Of a DNA stretch of 42,979 nt, positions 32,692 to 40,111 are shown piece after piece. The translations under genes were made by a program, and so were the position numbers. Position 1 is the stretch's first letter; each line of letters starts with the position of its first letter. The DNA is from Patescibacteria group bacterium (GTDB lineage Bacteria; Patescibacteriota; Saccharimonadia; Saccharimonadales; UBA4665), in NCBI GenBank assembly GCA_030271625.1, contig JARXKN010000005.1, forward strand, positions 1 to 42,979, in the 5' to 3' direction. The notes below the pieces were generated by a model that saw nothing but the letters and a program-made list of their open reading frames with translations, was not told the origin of the DNA and did no database searches.

Positions 32692-33369
32692 TTAGTTGAA
32701 CCTCACCACAAACACACGGTCGTGCCACTGGATAGATTGGTTGTAGCTAAAGAATAAGCGATTGAGTTGGCCCATTGCCTCGAAGTCGACATCGCCCACC
32801 TTAGCCATTTCACTAACCCACCAAGACATCAAATGGTTGTTTAAGTGGCCGTGGTCACCATGGATGCTATCCAGCCCTTGATGCGGCGCTGTCCGGCCAT
32901 TGATAACAAAACAGCCCCAATCAGCAACCCGAGCGAACTGTTTTAAAACGCCCGGGACATCTTTGCTCTCGATATGCTCGAAGAACTCAACGCCGGTTAC
33001 TATACCGAACTGTTTATCACTGAACTGCTTGTAAAATGAGCTGTCCATAGCGCTGGCTAGATGAAAGCCATCACCATGTAATTGTTTAGCTTTTCCGATG
33101 GCATGTTCGCTGATGTCAAAGCCAACTGCATCCCAACCTTGACGGTTTAGCTCACTGGTCGAGTACCCGTAAGCGCAGGCCGCGTCTAGGGCAGTACGTT
33201 TATCAGTGCGGCCCTTCATAACGTCGCTCATCATGCGGTACTGGTCACGAACAATGCCCTCACAACCGGCATAGTCGCCATAGCCGGACTTTTCGCCGCC
33301 GACGAAGTACTCCGTGTCGTAGACCTTGGCATCAAACTTACGGTCAGTATAATCGTGGAATTGGGCCAT
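32692..33369 (-). CDS. SAM-dependent methyltransferase
   Basis: A 225-residue class I methyltransferase. SAM-binding motif I LDAACAYGYS (61-70), motif II VGFDIS (82-87) and a GVEFFEHI block near 125. The N terminus (KVYDTEYFVGGEKSGYG) resembles methyltransferases found in sugar-modification loci. Pairing with a glycosyltransferase suggests joint synthesis of a modified glycan, but a protein or small-molecule substrate is equally possible. It overlaps GroEL by one base. Confidence 0.82.
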   Translation of the reverse strand: MAQFHDYTDRKFDAKVYDTEYFVGGEKSGYGDYAGCEGIVRDQYRMMSDVMKGRTDKRTALDAACAYGYSTSELNRQGWDAVGFDISEHAIGKAKQLHGDGFHLASAMDSSFYKQFSDKQFGIVTGVEFFEHIESKDVPGVLKQFARVADWGCFVINGRTAPHQGLDSIHGDHGHLNNHLMSWWVSEMAKVGDVDFEAMGQLNRLFFSYNQSIQWHDRVFVVRFN

Positions 33370-34937
33370 TACAGTTCCTCCCCGTTATCTTCGATGGTGA
33401 CAATGGCCGCATCGGTTATTAGGAACATGATGGCAGCACTGGCGGCGTTGACCAGAGCCGTCTTCACGACTAATGCCGGGTCAATCACGCCGGAGTTGTA
33501 AGCATCGACTACTTCGCCAGTACGGAAGTCAAACGTCTTTGTAGTGTTGTCGACAACGGCCTGTAAATCTCCCTTATCCAGTTCGATGTCGGCGTTGGTG
33601 GCAATCTGACGGAGCGGGTATTTAAGCGCTTGGCTAACGACCCTTGTACCGTAGTCATCACCAGCTAGACGTGAGGCTGCGCGGTACAAGGCAGCACCAC
33701 CGCCAGTGACGATGCCCGTAGACAAAGCTGCTTTTGTAGCGTTAACGGCATCTTCTACCCGCTTTTTAACCTCTTCGCGTTCGCTATCTATAACCCCACC
33801 AACCTTAATGCTGGCAGTCTTACTCTGTAGCTTAGCAATGCGCTCTTTAAGGCTCTCTTCTTCTAAAGCTTTCACGTTTGGTAACTGGGCCTGGAGTTCT
33901 TCAATACGGGCTTGTGTATCACCGCCGCCGTCCATGAGGGTTATAACGTGGGCGCTAGCGGCTAGCGTACCAACTAAGCCAGCATCACTAAATGTAAAGT
34001 CTTTAAGTTGCTTGCCGTCACGTTCGCTAAGCAGCGTAGCGCCGGTTGCAGCACAGATGTCACGGACATAACCTTCACCGATTGGCCCATACGAGATGAC
34101 GCGTAGCGGTAGCAAATCGAAATTACCTTTAATGCGGTTTTGGATGATGTTCTGTAAAGCGGCTCCGTCAACATTGTTAGCAATAAGCACGCCTTGCTTC
34201 TTACCTGCTTGGGCTAGCTGCTCCATGATGCGCACCACTTCTCCGGGCTGAGTAATGCTGTAGTCAGTTACGACGATAGGCACGTCATTGTAAACGGCCT
34301 GTTGGAAGGCTCGGTGATTGACAAAGAATGGACTGAGCAGGCCACCATTGACCCGTAGCCCTTCAGTACGCGCGACTTCTGTTTTGGCCAAGCCACTGTC
34401 TTCAATAGTAATCACACCATCGGCACCAATCTCGGCTACTAATTTGGCAATCATGCCGCCGAGCGCCTCATCACGACTGGATATAGCGGCGATGTCAGTC
34501 AGTGACTTAATATCGTCTTGCTTAATGATGACGGTTTGCTTGTTAAGGTCATCAAAAACTAGTTTAATGGCTGATTCAATTTCACGACGGAGCGTGACGG
34601 CTGAGACACCAGCGCTGAGTAAACGATAACCCTCGTTGACAATGGCCTGTACGAGGACGCTAGCTGTAGTCGTCCCGTCCCCTGCAATATCATTAGTTTT
34701 TTGGGCGGCTTGACGTACATACTTAGCTCCTATGTTCTCGAACTTATCTTTTAAGAATGTGTTATTAGCAACCGTGACACCATCGTTGGTAGTTAATGGC
34801 CATGAAAACTGGTCAAAATCGATACTGACGTGGTGGCCCATTGGCCCCATCGTGGTTTTAATAATGTTAGCGGCCTTGTCGATGCCAATGCGTATCTTGT
34901 CGGTGGCCTCAGCCCCTATGCGGACGTCATGCAACAT
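33369..34937 (-). CDS. groEL: GroEL-like chaperonin
   Basis: A 522-residue phage chaperonin that folds client proteins with ATP. With the ATG at 34937 (GGGAG, 6-nt spacing) the ATPase residues fall at D52 (NDGVTVA) and D87 (GDGTTTA), the same numbers as in E. coli GroEL. Apical and intermediate regions are complete (ATGATLLSERDG, STGIVTGGGAALYRA). The usual Gly/Met C-terminal tail is missing; it ends VTIEDNGEEL. Start overlaps the end of the GroES-like gene by 11 bp. Confidence 0.95.
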   Translation of the reverse strand: MLHDVRIGAEATDKIRIGIDKAANIIKTTMGPMGHHVSIDFDQFSWPLTTNDGVTVANNTFLKDKFENIGAKYVRQAAQKTNDIAGDGTTTASVLVQAIVNEGYRLLSAGVSAVTLRREIESAIKLVFDDLNKQTVIIKQDDIKSLTDIAAISSRDEALGGMIAKLVAEIGADGVITIEDSGLAKTEVARTEGLRVNGGLLSPFFVNHRAFQQAVYNDVPIVVTDYSITQPGEVVRIMEQLAQAGKKQGVLIANNVDGAALQNIIQNRIKGNFDLLPLRVISYGPIGEGYVRDICAATGATLLSERDGKQLKDFTFSDAGLVGTLAASAHVITLMDGGGDTQARIEELQAQLPNVKALEEESLKERIAKLQSKTASIKVGGVIDSEREEVKKRVEDAVNATKAALSTGIVTGGGAALYRAASRLAGDDYGTRVVSQALKYPLRQIATNADIELDKGDLQAVVDNTTKTFDFRTGEVVDAYNSGVIDPALVVKTALVNAASAAIMFLITDAAIVTIEDNGEEL

Positions 34938-35175
34938 GTTCAACTCCCACAACGTCTTCTTCTTTAGCTAAGGTATATTCCACGTCTTGGATAGTGGTTG
35001 TAGGATAGTCGTTAGGGATAAGATAAACTGCACAGCCCTCTTTTACGCCGCTAACATCTCCGTCTAAAGCCAGAACTTTGTATTTGTGTTCTTTGTTATC
35101 GTTGACATCAAATTGGCTTGAACCACCCTTGACTGCTTCAAGCAGCAAGTAATTGTTTTTTACGACTAAACCCAC
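34927..35175 (-). CDS. groES: GroES-like co-chaperonin
   Basis: An 82-residue protein. I chose the GTG at 35175 because GGGGG lies upstream at good spacing. It has the GroES layout: YLLLEAVKGG at the start, a mobile-loop region (SSQFDVNDNKEH) where GroES has its GroEL-binding loop, then YKVLALDGDVSGVKEGCAVYL and the typical C-terminal strand EYTLAKEEDVVGVEHV. Divergent, so recognised mainly by pattern and by its place before GroEL. A phage-specific lid, as in T4 gp31, is likely. Confidence 0.8.
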   Translation of the reverse strand: MGLVVKNNYLLLEAVKGGSSQFDVNDNKEHKYKVLALDGDVSGVKEGCAVYLIPNDYPTTTIQDVEYTLAKEEDVVGVEHVA

Positions 35176-35205
35176 AAGACCCCCGTCTTTTATTGTTCTA
35201 ACTAA

Positions 35206-35235
35206 GGTATAGCACAAGCTGTATTTGCAATGCAA
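35206..35235 (-). promoter_or_regulatory. promoter of the groES-groEL block
   Basis: On the minus strand TTGCAT (35230-35235) and TATACC (35206-35211) are 18 bp apart, and TGC just before the -10 adds an extended -10 element. It lies after the terminator at 35288-35318 and about 30 bp before the GroES start. Confidence 0.5.
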
Positions 35236-35287
35236 GAGGGAATATTGTATAACAACATAACAGTAACGCTTATTTCTGTGGATAACA

Positions 35288-35318
35288 AAAAGACCACCGA
35301 GGGTAAAGGTGGTCTTTT
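35288..35318 (-). terminator. rho-independent terminator, bidirectional type
   Basis: AAAAGACCACC (35288-35298) and GGTGGTCTTTT (35308-35318) form an 11-bp perfect stem around a 9-nt loop, with T or A runs on both sides. It ends the early operon of small genes and isolates the groES promoter. Confidence 0.9.
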
Positions 35319-35334
35319 GGGGTCTGGGGCTGGA

Positions 35335-35403
35335 CTAGAAGCGCCGGGTTGTGTGGGGTCGACGCTCTCGGAACAGACTCAGCTGGGTGTAAGTTGGCCT
35401 CAT
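35335..35403 (-). CDS. 22-residue basic mini-protein
   Basis: AAGGAG with 5-nt spacing precedes an ATG opening a 22-codon frame, MRPTYTQLSLFRERRP then HTTRRF, just before the terminator. Strongly basic. The ideal SD supports translation, but a frame this short could be chance. Confidence 0.4.
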   Translation of the reverse strand: MRPTYTQLSLFRERRPHTTRRF

Positions 35404-35477
35404 AATTCTCCTTACTAATTGCAGAATATACTGTTGCTTTAACCTACACAGTTACATATTTAACTATCCGGTTATGG

Positions 35478-35624
35478 TTATACAGCTGGCGTTCCAGTTC
35501 CCTCACTCCAGCGTTTCGCCGTTAACTTATGCCGCCACGCTGCACAGTCCTTACAGGTTTCTACTAAGCGGGTTCCTGTAGGGCTATGGACTTTGTAAGC
35601 TTGCCTCCATGTATGATGTGTCAC
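35478..35624 (-). CDS. 48-residue Cys-pair protein
   Basis: GTG start overlaps the TGA of the upstream gene (GTGA). The product begins MTHHTWRQAYKVHSP, has a C24-x2-C27 pair (TCKDCAAW) and a basic C-terminal part. A tight overlap and protein-like composition support it. Possibly a small zinc or redox protein; no family recognised. Confidence 0.65.
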   Translation of the reverse strand: MTHHTWRQAYKVHSPTGTRLVETCKDCAAWRHKLTAKRWSEGTGTPAV

Positions 35625-35974
35625 TTGGTTAGCTCACTCGCTGCTTGCTGTAAGGTAGCAGCCATGTCGTCCACGCAGTCGTTATAGCCAATATCCTCAA
35701 AGTCAGGGTCAGTAGGGTTTTCTATAAACTTCTTTCTGGGTAGTTCTAGCTGACTGATGTAGTCGCTAAAGGCTTCTAATACGCTAGCTTTAGTTGACTT
35801 AAAAGTTCGGCTATTATTCCAACTTTCAACTGTTGCGCTAGATATTGCTCCCGCTAGTATATGGTCTAGTATTTCTCGTAACTGGGCTGTGGTGTCCTGA
35901 CTGTCGGCATAACATACTGCACAGTTACAAGGACTGCATTCTTTTCCACAGGGTGTGTTGGTGTCGGGTTTCAT
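35621..35974 (-). CDS. hypothetical protein with Cys cluster
   Basis: A 117-residue protein. The N terminus has five Cys in 13 residues (C9 to C21: CGKECSPCNCAVC), followed by a helical body (REILDHILAGAISSATV, FSDYISQLELP) and a further Cys near 100. May bind a metal or cluster. Its ATG overlaps the stop of the 28-residue gene upstream. Confidence 0.7.
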   Translation of the reverse strand: MKPDTNTPCGKECSPCNCAVCYADSQDTTAQLREILDHILAGAISSATVESWNNSRTFKSTKASVLEAFSDYISQLELPRKKFIENPTDPDFEDIGYNDCVDDMAATLQQAASELTK

Positions 35975-36057
35975 AGCTTAGGTTCCTCGTGAACGTGCCA
36001 ATATTGATTTCCACACTTACGGCAACTCTGTGTTTGGTCGTAGGGGTTATTACTCAT
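35971..36057 (-). CDS. 28-residue zinc-knuckle-like mini-protein
   Basis: Start shares its A with the upstream TAA (TAATG), and the stop overlaps the next ATG (ATGA). MSNNPYDQTQSCRKCGNQYW continues to HVHEEPKL: C12-x2-C15 with H21/H23, a small zinc-knuckle-like arrangement. Overlaps at both ends make translation likely. Confidence 0.6.
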   Translation of the reverse strand: MSNNPYDQTQSCRKCGNQYWHVHEEPKL

Positions 36058-36452
36058 TATGCTTTATCCTTTCTGGTGGTTAGGGCCTTACAGCGCTTAG
36101 TGATGTACTGAGTGATGAACATATCGGACGAGTCTGTAGCTGCTTCTCTAGCGTGTTCTAGGTATTGAAGCTCATCTATTCTTGCAGCTGTGACTATACC
36201 TAACATGGCGGAGATAGCTTCTTCATACACCAAGTCAAATGATGAGTCTCCAAGCTTTGTTGCATACCAGTGACCAGCAAATGTCTCTAGTACCGTATTG
36301 AGCTGCTTCTCTACGTTATCTTGTATCCCCTTGGACGGTAAAATATAGCCTAATTCTGTTGGGGTTTTATCACAGTCAGGGCAGATTAAAACGTGTTCGT
36401 GGTTATCTTGTATCAGTGGGGGGAGGGATTTGGGCGGATTTGAGTTAGTCAT
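36057..36452 (-). CDS. hypothetical protein, 131 aa
   Basis: Start MTNSNPPKSL at 36452 after AAGGA, overlapping the upstream stop. A Pro-rich start, a Cys pair (ICPDCDK) near residue 24, then a helical body (QLNTVLETFAGHWYATK, EEAISAMLGIVTAARIDEL). No family recognised. Part of the early mini-gene array. Confidence 0.7.
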   Translation of the reverse strand: MTNSNPPKSLPPLIQDNHEHVLICPDCDKTPTELGYILPSKGIQDNVEKQLNTVLETFAGHWYATKLGDSSFDLVYEEAISAMLGIVTAARIDELQYLEHAREAATDSSDMFITQYITKRCKALTTRKDKA

Positions 36453-36669
36453 TGCTGGCGTCCTTGTCGGTGGCAACCAAGTCGGTAAGCTGTAGCTTGG
36501 CCTCTTGGATAGCAGCCACTAATGTGTCTAGCTCGTCTTCGTAACACTCAAGACCTCTTGTTGAACTAGGTAGAGTTATCTGTACATACCGACCCCTGTT
36601 ACCGTGGCGATTGTCTATTTCTATGAAATAGTTATCGGTTTTTTTGCTCATGCTAAAAGTCCAGCTCAT
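36445..36669 (-). CDS. hypothetical protein, 74 aa
   Basis: Start at 36669 (AAAGG at suitable spacing), overlapping the upstream gene by 17 bp. N-terminal strands (NYFIEIDNRHGNRGRYVQIT), then an acidic helix (YEDELDTLVAAIQEAKLQL). Function unknown. Confidence 0.7.
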   Translation of the reverse strand: MSWTFSMSKKTDNYFIEIDNRHGNRGRYVQITLPSSTRGLECYEDELDTLVAAIQEAKLQLTDLVATDKDASND

Positions 36670-36964
36670 GCTTTTCGCCTTTGAGGTGTGATATGTGTAT
36701 ATCTGCCAGTGATTTAATTATTGCTTGTACATCTTTAACTGCCATAGGCTCATCATCTGATTGATAGATTGATAGCTCGCCCTCTGACCATTTACGGTTT
36801 TCATCTAGTCGTGCGTCGAGTAGAGCGTTAGCAATGATGTCATCACACTGGTCATTAATAGATTGGCGGCGAACAACGTCTAAGTTTGCCAAGTCTAAGA
36901 TTTGATTTACGACGGCCATTGCATCCATGCGGATAGCTTCTTGTGTTGATAGTGGTTTATTCAT
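36653..36964 (-). CDS. hypothetical helical protein, 103 aa
   Basis: Mostly helical and acidic (QEAIRMDAMAVVNQILDLAN, VKDVQAIIKSLADIHISHLK). It starts directly after the upstream stop. No motif recognised; an early small gene. Confidence 0.7.
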   Translation of the reverse strand: MNKPLSTQEAIRMDAMAVVNQILDLANLDVVRRQSINDQCDDIIANALLDARLDENRKWSEGELSIYQSDDEPMAVKDVQAIIKSLADIHISHLKGEKHELDF

Positions 36965-37186
36965 TTAAATGTCCTTCCTATTAAGTTCCGCAATATCTTC
37001 GAGGCAGCGGTTAAACCCTTCCATATAAGCAGCGTCGCAATCGCTAGATGCGTCCTCTACTTCTTTGTAGCTAAAAGGGTTCGGCAGTAGAAAACGGTTA
37101 TCGGCCTCGCGTCCTAGTGCCTTGGGCGTCACTGAGTCATGCGAACTGCCCCCTATTCCATCTTCTATTAAAGGGTTATCAGACAT
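36965..37186 (-). CDS. hypothetical protein, 73 aa
   Basis: I chose the second ATG (37186) because GGAG lies 9 nt before it; one at 37192 is too close. Begins MSDNPLIEDGIGGSSHD, with a helical acidic end (AAYMEGFNRCLEDIAELN). Function unknown. Confidence 0.7.
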   Translation of the reverse strand: MSDNPLIEDGIGGSSHDSVTPKALGREADNRFLLPNPFSYKEVEDASSDCDAAYMEGFNRCLEDIAELNRKDI

Positions 37187-37235
37187 ACACATGGTCTCCT
37201 TTGGGTATTGGATTGCCTACAGGTGTTGGGTTCAT
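37179..37235 (-). CDS. 18-codon frame, possible leader peptide
   Basis: ATG overlaps the upstream stop (ATGA), giving MNPTPVGNPIPKGDHVYV, and its end overlaps the next start. It carries the SD of the next gene. It may only keep ribosomes moving between genes. Confidence 0.3.
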   Translation of the reverse strand: MNPTPVGNPIPKGDHVYV

Positions 37236-37411
37236 ATTTTCTCCTGCTCTTGTTCTGTCTGATTTAGTTGGCTGAACTTGTACGCTTCAGTTAGGCTCAT
37301 GTCACTACCTTGCATTGACATTGCTGGCTTGCTGTTAGGTAGTTCTGAGAATTTCTTTACTGGTGCTATGTTTGGCAGGGCTGTCATAGCTGCTGTATCA
37401 ACGTCGTTCAT
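37232..37411 (-). CDS. hypothetical protein, 59 aa
   Basis: ATG overlaps the upstream stop (ATGA). Begins MNDVDTAAMTALPNIAPVKK and ends in a Gln/Glu-rich stretch (FSQLNQTEQEQEKI). Polar, possibly disordered with a helical end. Clean frame and overlaps at both ends support a gene. Confidence 0.65.
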   Translation of the reverse strand: MNDVDTAAMTALPNIAPVKKFSELPNSKPAMSMQGSDMSLTEAYKFSQLNQTEQEQEKI

Positions 37412-37593
37412 GATTGGGCCTTTGGCGGTTCTATACAGAGTAGCTTGTTAATCTTGGCGATATGTTTCTCGCACATATAGATTACTTGGGTATGGCTGGT
37501 GTGATTGCGGTCGTAGCTATCCCACATTTTCAGCAGTCTAACTTTACCGTCGGCTACTCGCTTGCACTTTCGGTATTCACAATATGGCATCAT
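37408..37593 (-). CDS. 61-residue Cys/His protein
   Basis: AAGGAG and 6-nt spacing set the start at 37593. MMPYCEYRKCKRVADG has a Cys pair (C5, C10), and a second possible ligand set follows (YMCEKH), with basic residues between. Zinc-binding small protein likely. Overlaps both neighbours. Confidence 0.7.
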   Translation of the reverse strand: MMPYCEYRKCKRVADGKVRLLKMWDSYDRNHTSHTQVIYMCEKHIAKINKLLCIEPPKAQS

Positions 37594-37816
37594 GATATTC
37601 TCCTTTATATTTACACTTTCCAAACAGCTCCGCATTACCGCCTTTAACATACGGCTCGACTCCCTCACCGCAGTATTCACAGAATCCACTGCCTCGTAAG
37701 TATTGCCTGTTAAACAGCGCATCTATACGTTTATGATTGGGTGTTTGCTCGGCATAAGGGGCAACGACTTGGCTGCGATAACCCTTAGGCAGTCTTGAAC
37801 CTTGCATATCCGCCAT
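37577..37816 (-). CDS. 79-residue Cys-pair protein
   Basis: Begins MADMQGSRLPKGYRSQ; C46-x2-C49 (FCEYCGEG) and a later C68 suggest a partial zinc site. RIDALFNRQYLRGSGFCEYCG looks like a short DNA- or RNA-binding segment. Function unknown. Confidence 0.7.
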   Translation of the reverse strand: MADMQGSRLPKGYRSQVVAPYAEQTPNHKRIDALFNRQYLRGSGFCEYCGEGVEPYVKGGNAELFGKCKYKGEYHDAIL

Positions 37817-37818
37817 AA

Positions 37819-38099
37819 TTATTCTCCTCCCATTAGGGTAGTAAGGGCTTTACTTACGTCTTGTATAGCAATGTTATAGCCGTGTTCAGCCGAGTTAAGC
37901 GGTATTTTGTCAGTACCTACCTTTTCATCTGGTATTACTTCCAGTACAGCGGATTTTAGGGCTTGGACAGCTTCTTTTAAACCACACTCGCAATAGTCCC
38001 AGTTTTGGTCTTTCCATGCATACGGACAACCAGCAGAGTATTCGTGGGGCTTGTCGTGGTAATCTTCAAACAAGCTGTCTATCGTTATAGTAGGTGAAG

Positions 38100-38103
<4 letters not shown>
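37819..38103 (-). CDS. hypothetical protein, 94 aa
   Basis: N-terminal part with three Cys (CPYAWKDQNWDYCECG), then a helical C-terminal half (AVQALKSAVLEVI, NIAIQDVSKALTTLMGG). Start overlaps the Gly-rich gene's stop. No family recognised. Confidence 0.7.
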
Positions 38104-38363
<260 letters not shown>

Positions 38364-38365
38364 AA

Positions 38366-38710
38366 CTACCACCTAACATTGATAGTGGCAATTATAGCTT
38401 CATTAGCAAAACTAACTGAGCCTACAGGGTCAAGCGTGTAACCTATTTTACTTTCAGCTAGGCCGCCGATTCCTTTGCCATTTGACCACGAACGCACTAC
38501 ATTAGCATTAAGTAATTGCAGCTTGTCTTTAACGGCTTTATTTTTGTAGCCTTCAAATATCCAACCACGTTGTGCAATTACAATAATATGGTCAGTTTCA
38601 ACTGCTGGTTGTACATCTTTTTTGTTTGGGTCTACTTCTACATATGTCTTACCGTTTAATGTAATAGTTTCTTGCTTGCTCATATCGTTCTCCTTTAATT
38701 TATTACTCAT
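38366..38710 (-). CDS. hypothetical protein, 114 aa
   Basis: Two in-frame starts have good SDs: 38710 (AGGAG) and 38683 (AAAGGAG). The N-terminal strand ETITLNGKTYVEVDP, then IIVIAQRGWIFEGY, and a beta-rich end (AIIATINVRW). No family recognised. Largest unknown in the early array. Confidence 0.75.
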   Translation of the reverse strand: MSNKLKENDMSKQETITLNGKTYVEVDPNKKDVQPAVETDHIIVIAQRGWIFEGYKNKAVKDKLQLLNANVVRSWSNGKGIGGLAESKIGYTLDPVGSVSFANEAIIATINVRW

Positions 38711-38818
38711 CTATTTCTCCTGTCCTTTAAGGGCTTGTAATACCCGTTCTTCGATGTACCGGTTTAACCAAGCAAGCTGCACAGAGTTTAACTCCGGCAG
38801 CATTACTTTTAGTTCCAC
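38711..38818 (-). CDS. small helical protein, 35 aa
   Basis: GTG start inside the upstream TAG (TAGTG), with AGGAAG 5 nt before it. Product MELKVMLPELNSVQLAWLNR followed by a short charged helix ending KGQEK. Amphipathic helix; role unknown. SD and overlap support it. Confidence 0.6.
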   Translation of the reverse strand: MELKVMLPELNSVQLAWLNRYIEERVLQALKGQEK

Positions 38819-39015
38819 TACACTTCCTGCCGCTGGTTAGGAACACTCATCTTGACTGCTGCCCAGCCTATAAATGAAAGCCAGTCATCAAACTCTTCAT
38901 TGCGTGGCTCTAGTCGGTCGGCCATTAAAAGCTCTAGGTATTCATCGTGTGCGAGTGTTACTAAGTAAGCGATTTGTTCTCTGTTATCTGCTTCCATAGA
39001 TTCTCTTAAAAACAT
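38818..39015 (-). CDS. hypothetical helical protein, 65 aa
   Basis: Start at 39015 after AAGGA. Helical and acidic (REQIAYLVTLAHDEYLELLM) with a Trp-rich end (FDDWLSFIGWAAVKM). Looks like a small protein-binding domain. Function unknown. Confidence 0.7.
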   Translation of the reverse strand: MFLRESMEADNREQIAYLVTLAHDEYLELLMADRLEPRNEEFDDWLSFIGWAAVKMSVPNQRQEV

Positions 39016-39025
39016 TGGGAGTTCC

Positions 39026-39238
39026 TTAACGGGCGTTGCCGTGTATTAATGTGAGGTTTGGTCGTTCTGTAGTTTCAGTACAAGCTAGGCTACCTAAGTA
39101 GTCCTGCCATTTACTGGCTTGGCGTAGATGGTATTCAGCGCTAGTTAGTAAGTCTTGGGCTAGTTCTTTTAAGCGCTCGGCTTCGGCTAGGTGATTGGTT
39201 ACTTCGTTTTGGCCTATGTTGTAGAGGCGGTTATCCAT
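39026..39238 (-). CDS. hypothetical coiled-coil protein, 70 aa
   Basis: A long helix over residues 12-50 (VTNHLAEAERLKELAQDLL, SAEYHLRQASKWQDYLGSL) likely forms a coiled coil. Start overlaps the upstream gene. Function unknown. Confidence 0.7.
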   Translation of the reverse strand: MDNRLYNIGQNEVTNHLAEAERLKELAQDLLTSAEYHLRQASKWQDYLGSLACTETTERPNLTLIHGNAR

Positions 39239-39398
39239 CTAAATCTCCACGGGCTAGCTCAATGGCTAGTGCTGCTAATATGTAAGGGATAGTTGTACCG
39301 TTTAACCAGTATTTTCCATCCCACATTTGCTCTATTAGTTGGCGCTGCTCATCCTCAAGCGTCAACCGTCTTAATGCTGATTGCTCTTCTTCAAACAT
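39231..39398 (-). CDS. hypothetical protein, 55 aa
   Basis: Begins MFEEEQSALRRLTLEDEQRQ, 8 bp inside the upstream gene, and ends overlapping the next start. Charged helix, then WDGKYWLNGTTIPYIL and a second helix. Both overlaps and the protein-like sequence argue that it is real. Confidence 0.65.
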   Translation of the reverse strand: MFEEEQSALRRLTLEDEQRQLIEQMWDGKYWLNGTTIPYILAALAIELARGDLDG

Positions 39399-39582
39399 TG
39401 TTTTTGCGCGGCTTTGCTGGTGGCCGACCTCTCATATTAAGCGGTTTTTCTGCTGTGTAGAGGAAAGGGTGCTGTAGCTGGCTAATCTCCCGTTCCAATA
39501 AGCGGTTGCGGACATAGAGATATATACACGACCCCATCATGAGTAGCGCTGCTATTTGTATTCCCATACCAAACGCCCCCAC
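39391..39582 (-). CDS. single-TM protein, 63 aa
   Basis: GTG at 39582 one base after the upstream stop (a later ATG at 39567 has GGGGG before it). One transmembrane helix (about 8-26, IQIAALLMMGSCIYLYV), then a cytoplasmic basic tail (NMRGRPPAKPRKNN). Small early membrane protein, perhaps interfering with a host envelope function. Confidence 0.65.
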   Translation of the reverse strand: MGAFGMGIQIAALLMMGSCIYLYVRNRLLEREISQLQHPFLYTAEKPLNMRGRPPAKPRKNNV

Positions 39583-39583
39583 T

Positions 39584-39697
39584 TTACCAGCCGTAAATTA
39601 AAATCGTGAACCCGATTACCCAGCCTATCAATGCCATCCAATCGGCGCATATGGCGGCAATCATTTTTAATGTCTTCATAGAACAATTTGTAATCAT
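39584..39697 (-). CDS. single-TM mini-protein, 37 aa
   Basis: ATG overlaps the upstream stop (ATGA), and the TAA lies one base before the next start. A strongly hydrophobic helix (MIAAICADWMALIGW, VIGFTILIYGW) follows a short polar start. A second open frame (39552-39722) covers the same DNA and also looks protein-like. Fit with neighbours favours this one. Confidence 0.5.
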   Translation of the reverse strand: MITNCSMKTLKMIAAICADWMALIGWVIGFTILIYGW

Positions 39698-39888
39698 CGC
39701 TCCAACTTTTTGCGGTTTTCATTTCTTGTTTCCACTCCCTTTAAACTGGCTAGCCGACGCTTTTCGGGCGTCATGGCGGCAAAGCCTTTTAATTTATTTG
39801 TGGGTGTTCGACCGGCTCGACTAGCTAGTGCTTTCACTGCTTCGGAACCGGCTACAAACTGCCCTTTGCTATCGCGTGCTTCAATCAT
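39694..39888 (-). CDS. KGG-type basic protein, 64 aa
   Basis: Residues 33-52 (KGFAAMTPEKRRLASLKG) match the KGG/stress-protein motif GF-x-x-M-x-PEK. Strongly basic C terminus (RNENRKKLER). Such proteins are linked to stress and nucleic-acid binding; in phages the role is unknown. Adjacent to a second KGG-like gene. Confidence 0.65.
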   Translation of the reverse strand: MIEARDSKGQFVAGSEAVKALASRAGRTPTNKLKGFAAMTPEKRRLASLKGVETRNENRKKLER

Positions 39889-39897
39889 TCGTTATCC

Positions 39898-40098
39898 TTA
39901 TACTTGCACCGCTGGGCCACGTCGGCTGATACTTCCACCCTTAGCACCGGCGGCCCGAGCTAGTTCACGATTAGCATAAAAGCCACCCGTGGTACTGGCT
40001 GCGCCACCTCGTCCACCAATTCGTTGATAAAACCCCTCACCATACTTTGCTTTGTTCTTTGCAGCAGCTTTTAAGCCGCCGATTTTTGTTCCTGCCAT
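39898..40098 (-). CDS. KGG-like Gly-rich basic protein, 66 aa
   Basis: Start MAGTKIGG at 40098 after AGGAG at 8-nt spacing. Repeated GG-containing short motifs (KIGGLKAAAKNKAKYG, IGGRGGAAS, AGAKGGSIS) and high basicity. Related in style to the neighbour and to conidiation/stress KGG proteins. Likely DNA- or RNA-binding. Confidence 0.65.
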   Translation of the reverse strand: MAGTKIGGLKAAAKNKAKYGEGFYQRIGGRGGAASTTGGFYANRELARAAGAKGGSISRRGPAVQV

Positions 40099-40111
40099 CT
40101 GTTCCACTCCT

